Positions 35,503 through 43,717 of a DNA stretch of 64,000 bases are shown here, piece by piece; positions within the stretch are counted from its first letter, which is position 1, and each line of letters begins with the position of its first letter. A model generated the notes under the pieces. It was not told the DNA's origin. It searched no databases and saw nothing but the letters and a program-made list of their open reading frames with translations. The stretch spans positions 248,001-312,000 of the forward strand of contig NZ_QMIL01000001.1 in NCBI RefSeq assembly GCF_003316875.1. The letters are read 5' to 3'. The DNA is from Aliidiomarina celeris (GTDB lineage: Bacteria > Pseudomonadota > Gammaproteobacteria > Enterobacterales > Alteromonadaceae). The translations under genes and the position numbers were made by a program.

Positions 35503-37275
35503 ATGTCGACCATTCGCTATGAAATTTGTGCAACTAACCCCGACAGCCACTACTTTGACGTTAAACTTGAGTTCAGCCTAGACTCGAAGCAAAACGTTGA
35601 ACTGACGCTGCCTAGCTGGATACCGGGCAGCTATATGATACGAGACTTTGCCAAACATATCGTCGGCTTTGAGGCGTACGGTGAATCAGGTGCGCTTACT
35701 TACCTTCGGCCCAATAAATCCACTTGGATTGTAAAGAATGCGCAAGGGCAGGTTCGCATTCACTACCGTGTGTACGCCTTTGACAGCTCTATCCGTGCGG
35801 CTTATTTAGACCGAACCTATGGCTTTTTCAACGGCACCAGTTTGTGTTTAGCGGTAGCCGGAATGCAAGAGAGCAGACACGAAGTACAGGTGTTGCCGTC
35901 TCCTCACCCTGCAATTGCTGATTTCGAGGTTGCAACCGGGTTGGCGCCTTTTACTTGTACAAAAAACAACAACGATCCAAAAAAGAACAGCAATCTTTGC
36001 TATTACGCTGACAATTACGACGCATTGATTGATCACCCATTTTTACTCGGCAAATTCACACGTATTCAGTTTACCGCTTCGGGGATTCCGCACGCGTTGG
36101 TGTTAGTCGGCCAGCATTTTGCGTCTGAACATGAACTTGCACGCGACCTCAAACAAATTTGTGAAGCCCAACACAACCTTTGGGGTGAAGTGCCCGACTT
36201 TGAGCAGTATTTGTTCTTAACCATTGTCACCGCGAACGGGTTTGGCGGGTTAGAGCACAGAAACAGTACTGCACTCATGTGCTCTCGCGCTGCATTAGAG
36301 TTCGGCGGTGGCGATCAGGCAAGCGATGCCTACCTGGAATTCTTGAGTTTATGTAGTCACGAATACTTTCACAATTGGAATGTAAAAAGGCTAAAACCAA
36401 AGGCATTCCTTCCCTACGCACTGCACACTGAAACTTACACCGAACAGCTTTGGTTTTACGAGGGTGTCACGTCGTTTTACGACGACTTAATGGTGTACCG
36501 TGCAGGCTGTATGAGCCAAGCTGCATTTTTAAAGCGGCTTAGCACCACCATAAGTCGTGGTTTGCGTGGTCAAGGGCCGCTCCGACAAACACTCACAGAA
36601 TCAAGCCAACTGGCGTGGACAACCTTTTATCAGCAAGATGAAAACGCAGTAAATGCTATAGCCAGTTACTATGCCAAAGGCGCTGTAGTCGCACTGTGCC
36701 TAGACCTTTTGCTGCGCAAGCTGTCTAATCACAGCGTTAATTTAGACCATGTATTAAAACAGCTTTACCAAACTTATGGGCCGAGCCAAGGAAAAACGCC
36801 TGTCGGTACCGAACAAGCCGATTTACTCAGCTCCTGTAACCCCATCGAGCACCCCGCCGTTGATGAGTTCTTGCATCAAGCGTTGTACACCACGAAACCG
36901 TTACCGTGGCGCGAGCTGCTTGAGCAGGTGGGTGTTTCAGTGCAAGAAAGTGCATTCGAAGACGCGTTAACACTTGGCGCAAGCCTAAAAGAACTGCCGC
37001 TTGGTATGCAGGTACAGCGGGTTCTCGAAAAGAGTATGGCTGCCAGCGCGGGGCTGGCCGCACGCGACATTCTGATTGCTATGGACGGTTTGCAAGCAAC
37101 AGCGGGAACGCTCAAAGCAGCGTTGCATCGTTACCACGAGGGAGATGAAATTACATTGGTGTACTTGCGTGACGAGCGTTTACTTAGCGGCCAGTGCATT
37201 TGGCAGCATCCGGCCACTGAAAAAGTAGAACTTACATTAGCAAGTAACGCCGTGGTGAGCTTTCCGTTTTCTTAA
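35503..37275 (+). CDS. M61 family metallopeptidase with PDZ domain
   Basis: Glycyl-aminopeptidase-like enzyme of 590 residues. It starts with the M61 N-terminal beta domain (MSTIRYEICATNPDSHYFDV, LTLPSWIPGSYMIRDFAKHI). The zinc motif HEYFH is at 286-290 within HEYFHNWNVKRLKP, followed by the third ligand in FYEGVTSFYDD. A C-terminal PDZ-like region (about 495-570) follows. The frame extends 35 codons upstream to a GTG with a hydrophobic stretch. I prefer the ATG because family members begin there, but an exported form cannot be excluded. It ends with a 4-base overlap with the convergent M23 gene. Confidence 0.9.
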   Translation: MSTIRYEICATNPDSHYFDVKLEFSLDSKQNVELTLPSWIPGSYMIRDFAKHIVGFEAYGESGALTYLRPNKSTWIVKNAQGQVRIHYRVYAFDSSIRAAYLDRTYGFFNGTSLCLAVAGMQESRHEVQVLPSPHPAIADFEVATGLAPFTCTKNNNDPKKNSNLCYYADNYDALIDHPFLLGKFTRIQFTASGIPHALVLVGQHFASEHELARDLKQICEAQHNLWGEVPDFEQYLFLTIVTANGFGGLEHRNSTALMCSRAALEFGGGDQASDAYLEFLSLCSHEYFHNWNVKRLKPKAFLPYALHTETYTEQLWFYEGVTSFYDDLMVYRAGCMSQAAFLKRLSTTISRGLRGQGPLRQTLTESSQLAWTTFYQQDENAVNAIASYYAKGAVVALCLDLLLRKLSNHSVNLDHVLKQLYQTYGPSQGKTPVGTEQADLLSSCNPIEHPAVDEFLHQALYTTKPLPWRELLEQVGVSVQESAFEDALTLGASLKELPLGMQVQRVLEKSMAASAGLAARDILIAMDGLQATAGTLKAALHRYHEGDEITLVYLRDERLLSGQCIWQHPATEKVELTLASNAVVSFPFS

Positions 37276-38141
37276 CGCTCAGGCACAAGGTATTGCGGAT
37301 CAAGGCGCACATTGCCCCAATTGATCCGCCAGTCTAAATGCGGACCGGTGGCGCGGCCTGTTGCACCAATTTCTCCAACGAGATCACCCTGCTCCACCGT
37401 TTGCCCCACTTCCACATGAATAGCGTGAAGGTGCAAGAACGTTGAGAAAAAACCATGGCCGTGATCCAGTATTAAGGTTCCACCGGAAAGCACCATTGCA
37501 GGATTCGCCATAGTAACCACCCCACTGGCGGGCGCAATTACAGGTGTGCCCGTAGGCGCCGCTACGTCGAGCCCATAATGCGGGGCACGTGGATTACCGT
37601 TTAAAATACGCTGGCTCCCATAAACACCACTTACTCGCCCTTCTGCCGGCCAAATAAACGACTCGGTAAAATGGGTGTACTCCGACCTAACCTGCCGCGC
37701 AAGCCAAACCTCTTCGTTATTTTTACGAATTTCTGCCAACACGTCTGGGTCTGGTGTTACGGTTTGCTGTGGTAATCCGTCGATGCGCTGAATATTGAAT
37801 TCGCGCGGTTCAATATCAAAACTCTGTTGCCAAGTGTCGCCATTGGGGTACTTCACCAGCAACTGAGCTTGGCCTTCTTCGTCGCGACCAAAACCAAATA
37901 CAAATTCACCATTGCGGCTCAGCTGAACGGGCTCTCCATTCAACAGCACTTCAGCTTGGCGTACGGTTTTACCAAAAACAATTCCACCTTGGGTGAAGTG
38001 CCCGCGTAACGCAGGTTCAGGAACGTTCGCCGCGTTTTTGGCATGCACATTCAGAGAAGCGAAAGCAGCACAAGCCACCACACTTATGAGCGCGGCACGA
38101 ACAAGGGTTTTAGTTGAAAAGATACGTTGTAGGTTAGGCAT
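37272..38141 (-). CDS. M23 family (LytM) metallopeptidase
   Basis: Exported peptidoglycan endopeptidase-like protein of 289 residues. It begins with a signal segment (ALISVVACAAFASLNVHA, about residues 17-34). A beta-rich region of about 110 residues then leads to a C-terminal LytM domain. The zinc site is intact: H-Y-G-L-D in RAPHYGLDVAAPTGTPV, HLHA in TFLHLHAIHV, and GPHLDWRINW. This predicts an active enzyme, unlike the degenerate NlpD/EnvC activators. The ATG at 38141 overlaps the preceding stop by 8 bases and has AGGAG about 9 bases upstream, so the start is well supported. Confidence 0.92.
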   Translation of the reverse strand: MPNLQRIFSTKTLVRAALISVVACAAFASLNVHAKNAANVPEPALRGHFTQGGIVFGKTVRQAEVLLNGEPVQLSRNGEFVFGFGRDEEGQAQLLVKYPNGDTWQQSFDIEPREFNIQRIDGLPQQTVTPDPDVLAEIRKNNEEVWLARQVRSEYTHFTESFIWPAEGRVSGVYGSQRILNGNPRAPHYGLDVAAPTGTPVIAPASGVVTMANPAMVLSGGTLILDHGHGFFSTFLHLHAIHVEVGQTVEQGDLVGEIGATGRATGPHLDWRINWGNVRLDPQYLVPER

Positions 38142-39012
38142 AGCCAATGGCTCCTTTACCAACACCCTCAAACGCAATAACTTTCACCGCGGCATCGGGC
38201 TCTTGTTGTTTAATTGTTTGCGCAATGTAGTCAGCAATACATTCCACCGTAGAGTCGGTTGGAATAACCTCATTATGATGCTCCGGCATAGCAAGTTCAA
38301 ATAGCCCTTGTTCTGCCACATAGCTGTAGGCAACATGATGATTACCAATAGCTTTCTCGCCAACAGCGCTCTTAGTTAAAGCACTATGCGCCACCACGTC
38401 TTCGGCACTACCAATATAAATATCTTCCCAACGCTTCGACCACTGTTGCTCAAGCCGCGGCGTGCGCATACCGTTTACAAATATTTGAATCGCCGAGCGG
38501 TGCCCGTGCGCAATACGTTGGCAATTGCCGTCGTGCTTTTTCAAACCATGGGTGTAATGGTAGTAAAAACTGGGAATAGCTTCGTCGCGTAAGGTAAGTG
38601 AAATTGCCTTCACGTTGGTGGGTAACTCGCGTTTTATCACGGCTCGCAGATAATCCATAACCGAGTCTTTGGTAATAGTATCCGCGTCGATAAATGCAAA
38701 CGCGTCACTCGGGCAATATAAATGAATGGAGCCTGCGGGTGCTTCAAAGTCAACCCAGTAATTTTGGTTGTCTTCGTTTGCCTGTACCGTTGTAATTGAG
38801 TTTTCTATCGGGACCAAAAGTTTGTGATCAACCGACTCGTCAATAATGCGTTTGAGCTGCTTTTTCACTCGGCCAAAGTCGAGCACCATAGACTGATCAT
38901 TCAAACTGCCGTCGAGTTCAATGTCTACGATCCAACTTTCACCTACCATCCCCCGTTCAGGGCAAAGGTAAGAAAAATCCATTACAGTGAGATCATTCAC
39001 GAACAGCAGCAT
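38134..39012 (-). CDS. Two-domain 6-pyruvoyltetrahydropterin synthase-like protein
   Basis: Protein of 292 residues made of two PTPS/QueD-like T-fold domains. The first (about 1-115) has VLDFGRVKKQ and SVDHKLL, like the DFG and DH motifs of QueD, but VGES where the zinc HGH should be. The second (about 150-292) has CQRIAHGHRS, with the Cys and HxH motif, and a final Glu in IAFEGVGKGAIGYA. Annotated elsewhere as 6-carboxytetrahydropterin synthase, but whether it acts in queuosine or pterin synthesis is unknown. It is coupled to the M23 gene by an 8-base overlap. Confidence 0.85.
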   Translation of the reverse strand: MLLFVNDLTVMDFSYLCPERGMVGESWIVDIELDGSLNDQSMVLDFGRVKKQLKRIIDESVDHKLLVPIENSITTVQANEDNQNYWVDFEAPAGSIHLYCPSDAFAFIDADTITKDSVMDYLRAVIKRELPTNVKAISLTLRDEAIPSFYYHYTHGLKKHDGNCQRIAHGHRSAIQIFVNGMRTPRLEQQWSKRWEDIYIGSAEDVVAHSALTKSAVGEKAIGNHHVAYSYVAEQGLFELAMPEHHNEVIPTDSTVECIADYIAQTIKQQEPDAAVKVIAFEGVGKGAIGYA

Positions 39013-39091
39013 AAAACCTTTCCAATAAGAAATTTAAAAAACGGCCGAGAGTATACCAACATTGGCTAGGCAACAGTAGCCTAAGCTCGCG

Positions 39092-39790
39092 TTAACCCTT
39101 GATAAGTTGCCAAACCATATTTAAGGCAAGTAGCCCTAACATAAGCCCCATGAGTCGATCGAACCAATAGCCATGTACTAACAACCAACCTCTTAACCTT
39201 GTTTTGCCAAGCAGCAGCGATAGCGCAGCAAACCAAACAAAGGTAGCCACTGCGAGATAAAGCCCATATCCGGATTTTATCAACACCGGCGTTTGCGGTG
39301 AAATAATTGAGGTAAATAGAGCAAGAAAAAACAGCGTTGCTTTGACATTTAAACCGTTGGTTAAAAAGCCCAGTCCAATAGCCTTTTTTATACTCATTTG
39401 CTGAAAGCTCTGGGGCTCTGGGCTGTGCTGGGTTGCCGCTGAAGTTTGTAACGGTTCGGAAACGGTAGTGTTCGCTAAGGGTGGCTTGGCACGCAGCAAC
39501 TGCGCCGCCAACCAAGCAAAATACAGCGCCGCAACCAACAGTAACACCGAGTAAAGCCACGGCGTTTGATTAATGATAATTGCTAAGCCCAACACCGAAT
39601 AAGTTACATGCACCAGTATTCCTAACCCAATACCAAGGCTAACCCAAACTCCAATACGAGCGCCAAAACGCACGCTGTATCGGCTTACCACCGCAAAGTC
39701 AGGCCCTGGGCTTGCTACCGCCAACAAATGCGCAAAAGCCATGGTTAAAAACTCAAATAAATAGGGGGAGTTTATTAGCTTTGTAAACAT
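39092..39790 (-). CDS. LysE/RhtB family amino acid exporter
   Basis: Inner-membrane exporter of 232 residues with about six hydrophobic segments. The N-terminal signature ASPGPDFAVVSRYSVRFGARIGVWVSLGIGLGILVH begins near residue 26 and is typical of LysE/RhtB proteins that export lysine, homoserine, threonine or related compounds. A hydrophilic Ser/Gln-rich loop (about residues 105-130) is longer than usual. It is transcribed divergently from a LysR-type regulator across about 90 bases, an arrangement that suggests control by that regulator. Substrate unknown. Confidence 0.9.
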   Translation of the reverse strand: MFTKLINSPYLFEFLTMAFAHLLAVASPGPDFAVVSRYSVRFGARIGVWVSLGIGLGILVHVTYSVLGLAIIINQTPWLYSVLLLVAALYFAWLAAQLLRAKPPLANTTVSEPLQTSAATQHSPEPQSFQQMSIKKAIGLGFLTNGLNVKATLFFLALFTSIISPQTPVLIKSGYGLYLAVATFVWFAALSLLLGKTRLRGWLLVHGYWFDRLMGLMLGLLALNMVWQLIKG

Positions 39791-39879
39791 GAAGCCCTCT
39801 AAAATTAACGCTTGCCAAGCAGTGCCCGCGCTCGATATAGTTTCGTTATTGTTAGCTTAAATTGAGAAAAAATCACACC

Positions 39880-40803
39880 ATGAAAAAGGCCGAATTTCCG
39901 TCTCTGAATGCACTTCGCGTGTTCGACACCGTGGTTCGCATGGGCAGTTTTAAACGTGCAGCAGCAGAACTCGGAGTTACCCAGTCTGCCATTAGCCGGC
40001 AATTGGCAACACTTGAACAACAGCTGGGGATTAAACTGATTCAACGCGATAATCGCATGCACGACCTCACCCCCGCGGGGCAAGCACTAGCGCCCGAATT
40101 ACATCGTGTTTTCCGGCAATTAGAACGAATTGTCACACAGACCCGCAAAGAAGGCGAGCATGCAAGGCGGGTAATTACCATTGGCATTAGTCATTGCTTA
40201 TTTCAGTATTGGCTGCTGCCCATGCTTGAAAGTTTTCGTCAGCTCTATCCGCACCTAGAGCTGCGTATTAAAGACGTGCCCGAGTACCTCGACAGTGCAA
40301 ATGAAGACGCCGTTATTAGTTTGCTTGAACGCAACGACATAGACGTGGTTCTCTGTTTAGGCTCCAGCCAACACAAAAGCCTGCTCTGCCAACAGCTGTT
40401 CAGCCCAACCTATATTCTTGTCGGCAATAACCGGGTCGGAAAGAACGCGGGTGAAAAAAGCGCAGCAAGCAACAGCACTACCGCATTGAACGAACTTGTC
40501 TTGGTGCAGCACCAGCAGCGGCCGCGTGGTTTAAAAACCCACTTAGGCTTAAATATAGAGCGCGTGCACTTCAGCAGCAGTAGCCTCATGGCCGCCACTA
40601 TTGCCGAGCAACAGCCCACCCTTATGCTGCTGCCCAATTGCTGCAACAGCCTTTTAAGCGCCCATAAGCTCACAGAACTCGGTCGTATAAAGTGCCCGCA
40701 GCCCCTCAGCGTAATGATTCGTAAAGAAGACGATCGGGAACTCGGTATGGTCGCCCTACTGCAATGGCTCGAACATAGGGTAACAAAAATGACAGAAGGA
40801 TAG
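39880..40803 (+). CDS. LysR-family transcriptional regulator
   Basis: Regulator of 307 residues starting MKKAEFPSLNALRVFDTVVR. The N-terminal winged helix-turn-helix reads GSFKRAAAELGVTQSAISRQLATLEQQLG, the standard LysR form. The C-terminal effector domain begins about residue 90 (VITIGISHCLFQYWLLPML). The opening SLNALRVFDTV is of the GcvA-like subgroup. The frame extends six codons upstream to a TTG, but the ATG fits the family. Divergent placement from the LysE exporter gene suggests it controls export of the amino acid it senses. A tRNA cluster lies just beyond its stop on the other strand. Confidence 0.92.
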   Translation: MKKAEFPSLNALRVFDTVVRMGSFKRAAAELGVTQSAISRQLATLEQQLGIKLIQRDNRMHDLTPAGQALAPELHRVFRQLERIVTQTRKEGEHARRVITIGISHCLFQYWLLPMLESFRQLYPHLELRIKDVPEYLDSANEDAVISLLERNDIDVVLCLGSSQHKSLLCQQLFSPTYILVGNNRVGKNAGEKSAASNSTTALNELVLVQHQQRPRGLKTHLGLNIERVHFSSSSLMAATIAEQQPTLMLLPNCCNSLLSAHKLTELGRIKCPQPLSVMIRKEDDRELGMVALLQWLEHRVTKMTEG

Positions 40804-40826
40804 TTTTTAGATAACACCGAGGGAAA

Positions 40827-40913
40827 TGGTGCCCGGGGCCGGACTTGAACCGGCACGATCTTTCGATCGAGGGATTTTAAATCCCTTGTGTCTACCAATT
40901 TCACCACCCGGGC
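40827..40913 (-). tRNA. tRNA-Leu (TAA)
   Basis: Eighty-seven bases with a long variable arm, anticodon TAA in the stem-loop GGGATTTAAAATCCC, and encoded CCA. It closely matches E. coli leuZ and is the last gene of a Gly-Cys-Leu tRNA operon. Confidence 0.96.
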
Positions 40914-40929
40914 GACACAAATTTAAATC

Positions 40930-41003
40930 TGGAGGCGGGTCCCGGAGTCGAACCGAGATCGACGGATTTGCAATCCGCTGCATAGCCATTCTGCCAACCC
41001 GCC
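40930..41003 (-). tRNA. tRNA-Cys (GCA)
   Basis: Seventy-four bases, anticodon GCA in GCGGATTGCAAATCCG, discriminator T as required by cysteinyl-tRNA synthetase, encoded CCA. Middle gene of the Gly-Cys-Leu operon, 16 bases from tRNA-Leu. Confidence 0.96.
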
Positions 41004-41016
41004 AGATTTAAAACGT

Positions 41017-41092
41017 TGGAGCGAGTAACGAGGTTCGAACTCGTGACCTCAACCTTGGCAAGGTTGCGCTCTACCAGCTGAGCTATACTCGC
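41017..41092 (-). tRNA. tRNA-Gly (GCC)
   Basis: Seventy-six bases, anticodon GCC in CAACCTTGCCAAGGTTG, discriminator T, encoded CCA. First gene of the operon, matching the order glyW-cysT-leuZ next to pgsA in enterobacteria. Confidence 0.96.
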
Positions 41093-41135
41093 AACGTTTT
41101 AGTTGACCGCGTTGGCTATTGCCGAACGCCGAGCC

Positions 41136-41163
41136 ATTCTACCTATCGCGAACTTTCAGTCAA
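41136..41163 (-). promoter_or_regulatory. Promoter of the Gly-Cys-Leu tRNA operon
   Basis: On the minus strand: TTGACT, a 16-base spacer and TAGAAT, followed by GGCTCGGCG. The GC-rich discriminator after the -10 box is typical of stringently controlled stable-RNA promoters. The tRNA-Gly 5' end lies about 44 bases downstream of the -10 box. Confidence 0.7.
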
Positions 41164-41192
41164 CCACAAATTATAAATTTATGACCGTTTGG

Positions 41193-41762
41193 CTATTTTT
41201 TAGCTTCTTCGCTGTTATTTTCGGCAGTTAAGTCGGCCCAAGCGTTCACTAAATACACATACATAGACCAGAAGGTTAAAATGGCCGCAATATAAAGAGC
41301 GATCATTCCTACCGATAAAACGAAGGTGTTGGCGTTCCAAAGTAATCCTGTGAGCGCGATCATTTGCGCAGTCGTTTTTACTTTACCAAGCGAAGACACC
41401 GCAACACTGTCGCGTTTACCAATTTCGGCCATCCACTCCCGTAAGGCCGAAATGATTAATTCTCGGCTCACAATGATAAGCGCCGGAATGGTCACCCACA
41501 AGTTGTTATGATACTCAACCACGGCAATCAGCGCAGCGGCCACCATGATTTTATCTGCGACCGGGTCGAGAAACGCACCAAACTGTGTATGTTGGTTATA
41601 TTTACGGGCGATATAGCCGTCGAGTCCATCGGTAATAGCAGCAATAACAAAAATGACCGCCGCCCAAAACGTGGCATAAGGAAAGGGCAGGTAAAAAACG
41701 ACCAGAAAAACCGGAATTAAAACAATTCGGAAGCTAGTCAATAAATTTGGGATATTCCACAT
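41193..41762 (-). CDS. pgsA: Phosphatidylglycerophosphate synthase PgsA
   Basis: CDP-diacylglycerol--glycerol-3-phosphate 3-phosphatidyltransferase, the committed step to phosphatidylglycerol and cardiolipin in the inner membrane. The 189 residues begin MWNIPNLLTSFRI and carry the full CDP-alcohol phosphotransferase motif D-G-L-D-G-Y-I-A-R then G-A-F-L-D-P-V-A-D, with all the metal-binding aspartates. About five membrane helices are present. It follows uvrC by 32 bases on the same strand, the usual uvrY-uvrC-pgsA order. Confidence 0.96.
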   Translation of the reverse strand: MWNIPNLLTSFRIVLIPVFLVVFYLPFPYATFWAAVIFVIAAITDGLDGYIARKYNQHTQFGAFLDPVADKIMVAAALIAVVEYHNNLWVTIPALIIVSRELIISALREWMAEIGKRDSVAVSSLGKVKTTAQMIALTGLLWNANTFVLSVGMIALYIAAILTFWSMYVYLVNAWADLTAENNSEEAKK

Positions 41763-41794
41763 AAAGGTTTTCTTTTCCTGTTTAAACTGGCTTG

Positions 41795-43615
41795 TTATTC
41801 GTCGCGGAGCGCGTAATAAATAGTCTCTGCGAGTGTTTTACTAATACCAGGAACTTGCGAGAGCTGCTCTATACTAGCGTTTTTTACCTGTTGTAATCCA
41901 CCTAAATAACTCAGTAAATTTTGCCGACGTTTTGCACCTACCGCTGGTATTTCTTCCAATGTCGATGTGCGCTTTACCTTGGCACGGCGCTGCCTATGGC
42001 CAGTAATGGCAAACCGGTGTGACTCATCGCGAATGTATTGAATGAGGTGCAACGCGGGGTGGTCGGCCGGCAAGTGATGAGTTTTTCGACTATACCCAAA
42101 AATAAGTGTTTCTAGCCCCGGGCGCCGACTCTCGCCTTTGGCCACACCGATCAACAACGGCGGTTTTGGCCAGTCTTTAAAGTAGTCCTCGGCTTGGGTC
42201 AATTGCCCTTTGCCGCCGTCGATAAAAACCACGTCGGGTACATTTTCTTGGACAACTGCGTTCTTGTAGCGGCGAGACAGTACTTGCGCCATAGCCGCGT
42301 AGTCATCGCCCGGAGTTATATCTTTAATATTAAAACGCCGGTAATCCGACTTTTTTGGACCTTGGTTGTCGAACACCACACAAGACGCCACCGTTTCTTG
42401 ACCCATAGTATGGGAAATATCAAAGCATTCCATGCGCTCTAAAGGCTGATCTTCACCCACCAGTTTTTGCAGCGCCGACACGCGTGTTTGCATCACCGAA
42501 GCCTCGCCTAAGCGGCTATGTACAGCATTCATGGCATTTTTTTGAGCGAGTGATAAATACTGCGCACGCTCGCCGCGCGGCTGCGTTCGAATGGTCACCT
42601 TGCGTTGCAGTGCTTCACTTAACTGCTGCGACAACTGTTCGGCCTCTTCAGTGTGCAACGGGGCAACAATTTGCTTCGGTGTTTGCCGACCCTCCACATC
42701 GCTTAAATAAAATTGTTGAATAAAGCTTTCGAGCACCTCATTTTCGCTCGTATTTGCGGGCACCTTAGGATAGTAACTACGGCTACCCTGCACAGCATTT
42801 TGGCGAATAAACAGTAAGTGAATGCACGTTAGCCCGGCCTCACGGTACAAGCCAATAACATCAAGCTCTTCGGTGCTGCCACTTACCGCATTGCGCTCTT
42901 GAACCTGCCTTAGTGCCGCAATTTGATCACGCAAAATAGCGGCCTTCTCAAAAGCTAAATCTGCACTTGCAGCCTCCATTTGCGCCACTAACTTACCCAT
43001 AACTTCTTCGTTTTTACCCTTTAAAAAGAGTTTAGCGAGTTCCACTTGCGCTAAGTAGTCGTCGTTCGTGGGAATGCCCACGCACGGCGCGAGGCAACGT
43101 TTAAGTTGATATTGCAAACAGGGTCGGCTGCGTGCGCGGTAATAGCTGTCGTCGCATTGCCGAACCGGAAAAAGCTTCTGCAAAAGAATTAAACTTTCCC
43201 GCACTGCACTACCATTGGGAAACGGGCCAAAATAGTCACCTTTTTCGCGCCGCGCGCCGCGGTGAAAGCCGATTCGGGGATGTTCGTGGGCGGAAATAAA
43301 AATATATGGGTAAGACTTGTCGTCGCGCAGTAACACGTTATAGCGCGGACGATATTTTTTTATAAAGGAGTTTTCAAGAATCAGCGCTTCCGCTTCAGTA
43401 TGGGTTACCGTTACATCCATAGCTGCAATAGCGCGCACCAGTGCTTGTGTTTTAACTGAGTCGACCTGCTTACGGAAGTAACTGGCTACCCTTTTTTTTA
43501 GATTTTTAGCCTTTCCAACATAAATAACCTCGTTATTTTTGTCGTACATGCGATACACGCCGGGCTGCTGGGTAACTGTGGCGAGGAAGGCTTCGGCATT
43601 AAAAGAAGTACTCAT
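41795..43615 (-). CDS. uvrC: Excinuclease ABC subunit C
   Basis: Nuclease of nucleotide excision repair that makes both cuts after UvrAB loading. The 606 residues show the N-terminal GIY-YIG domain (GVYRMYDKNNEVIYVGKA, about 19-36) for the 3' incision. A Cys cluster follows (residues 148-173), then a UVR/UvrB-binding motif near 205-235 (AADLAFEKAAILRDQIAAL). The RNase H-like domain (VVFIDGGKGQL) makes the 5' incision, and C-terminal helix-hairpin-helix motifs (EEIPAVGAKRRQNLL, LSQVPGISKTLAETIY) end the protein. Length is normal. Confidence 0.97.
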   Translation of the reverse strand: MSTSFNAEAFLATVTQQPGVYRMYDKNNEVIYVGKAKNLKKRVASYFRKQVDSVKTQALVRAIAAMDVTVTHTEAEALILENSFIKKYRPRYNVLLRDDKSYPYIFISAHEHPRIGFHRGARREKGDYFGPFPNGSAVRESLILLQKLFPVRQCDDSYYRARSRPCLQYQLKRCLAPCVGIPTNDDYLAQVELAKLFLKGKNEEVMGKLVAQMEAASADLAFEKAAILRDQIAALRQVQERNAVSGSTEELDVIGLYREAGLTCIHLLFIRQNAVQGSRSYYPKVPANTSENEVLESFIQQFYLSDVEGRQTPKQIVAPLHTEEAEQLSQQLSEALQRKVTIRTQPRGERAQYLSLAQKNAMNAVHSRLGEASVMQTRVSALQKLVGEDQPLERMECFDISHTMGQETVASCVVFDNQGPKKSDYRRFNIKDITPGDDYAAMAQVLSRRYKNAVVQENVPDVVFIDGGKGQLTQAEDYFKDWPKPPLLIGVAKGESRRPGLETLIFGYSRKTHHLPADHPALHLIQYIRDESHRFAITGHRQRRAKVKRTSTLEEIPAVGAKRRQNLLSYLGGLQQVKNASIEQLSQVPGISKTLAETIYYALRDE

Positions 43616-43623
43616 GACTCGTA

Positions 43624-43690
43624 AAAAACCTGCTAGGCGACTACTGAAAACGTAGAGAAGCTTATCAGAAGCCCGAAGTGTCGCCTAGCA
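43624..43690 (-). terminator. Long-loop inverted repeat between uvrY and uvrC
   Basis: A perfect 11-bp inverted repeat (43631-43641 with 43680-43690) encloses 38 bases and is followed on the minus strand by AGG and six T. It lies 27 bases after the uvrY stop. It may terminate or attenuate transcription into uvrC. Confidence 0.55.
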
Positions 43691-43717
43691 ACGTTGCATG
43701 ACTATGCCAATACAAGG

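Noticed and set aside
40410-40907. A 165-residue open frame antisense to the LysR gene and across tRNA-Leu
   Set aside because: It would begin inside a tRNA gene; tRNA-derived frames are a common artefact.
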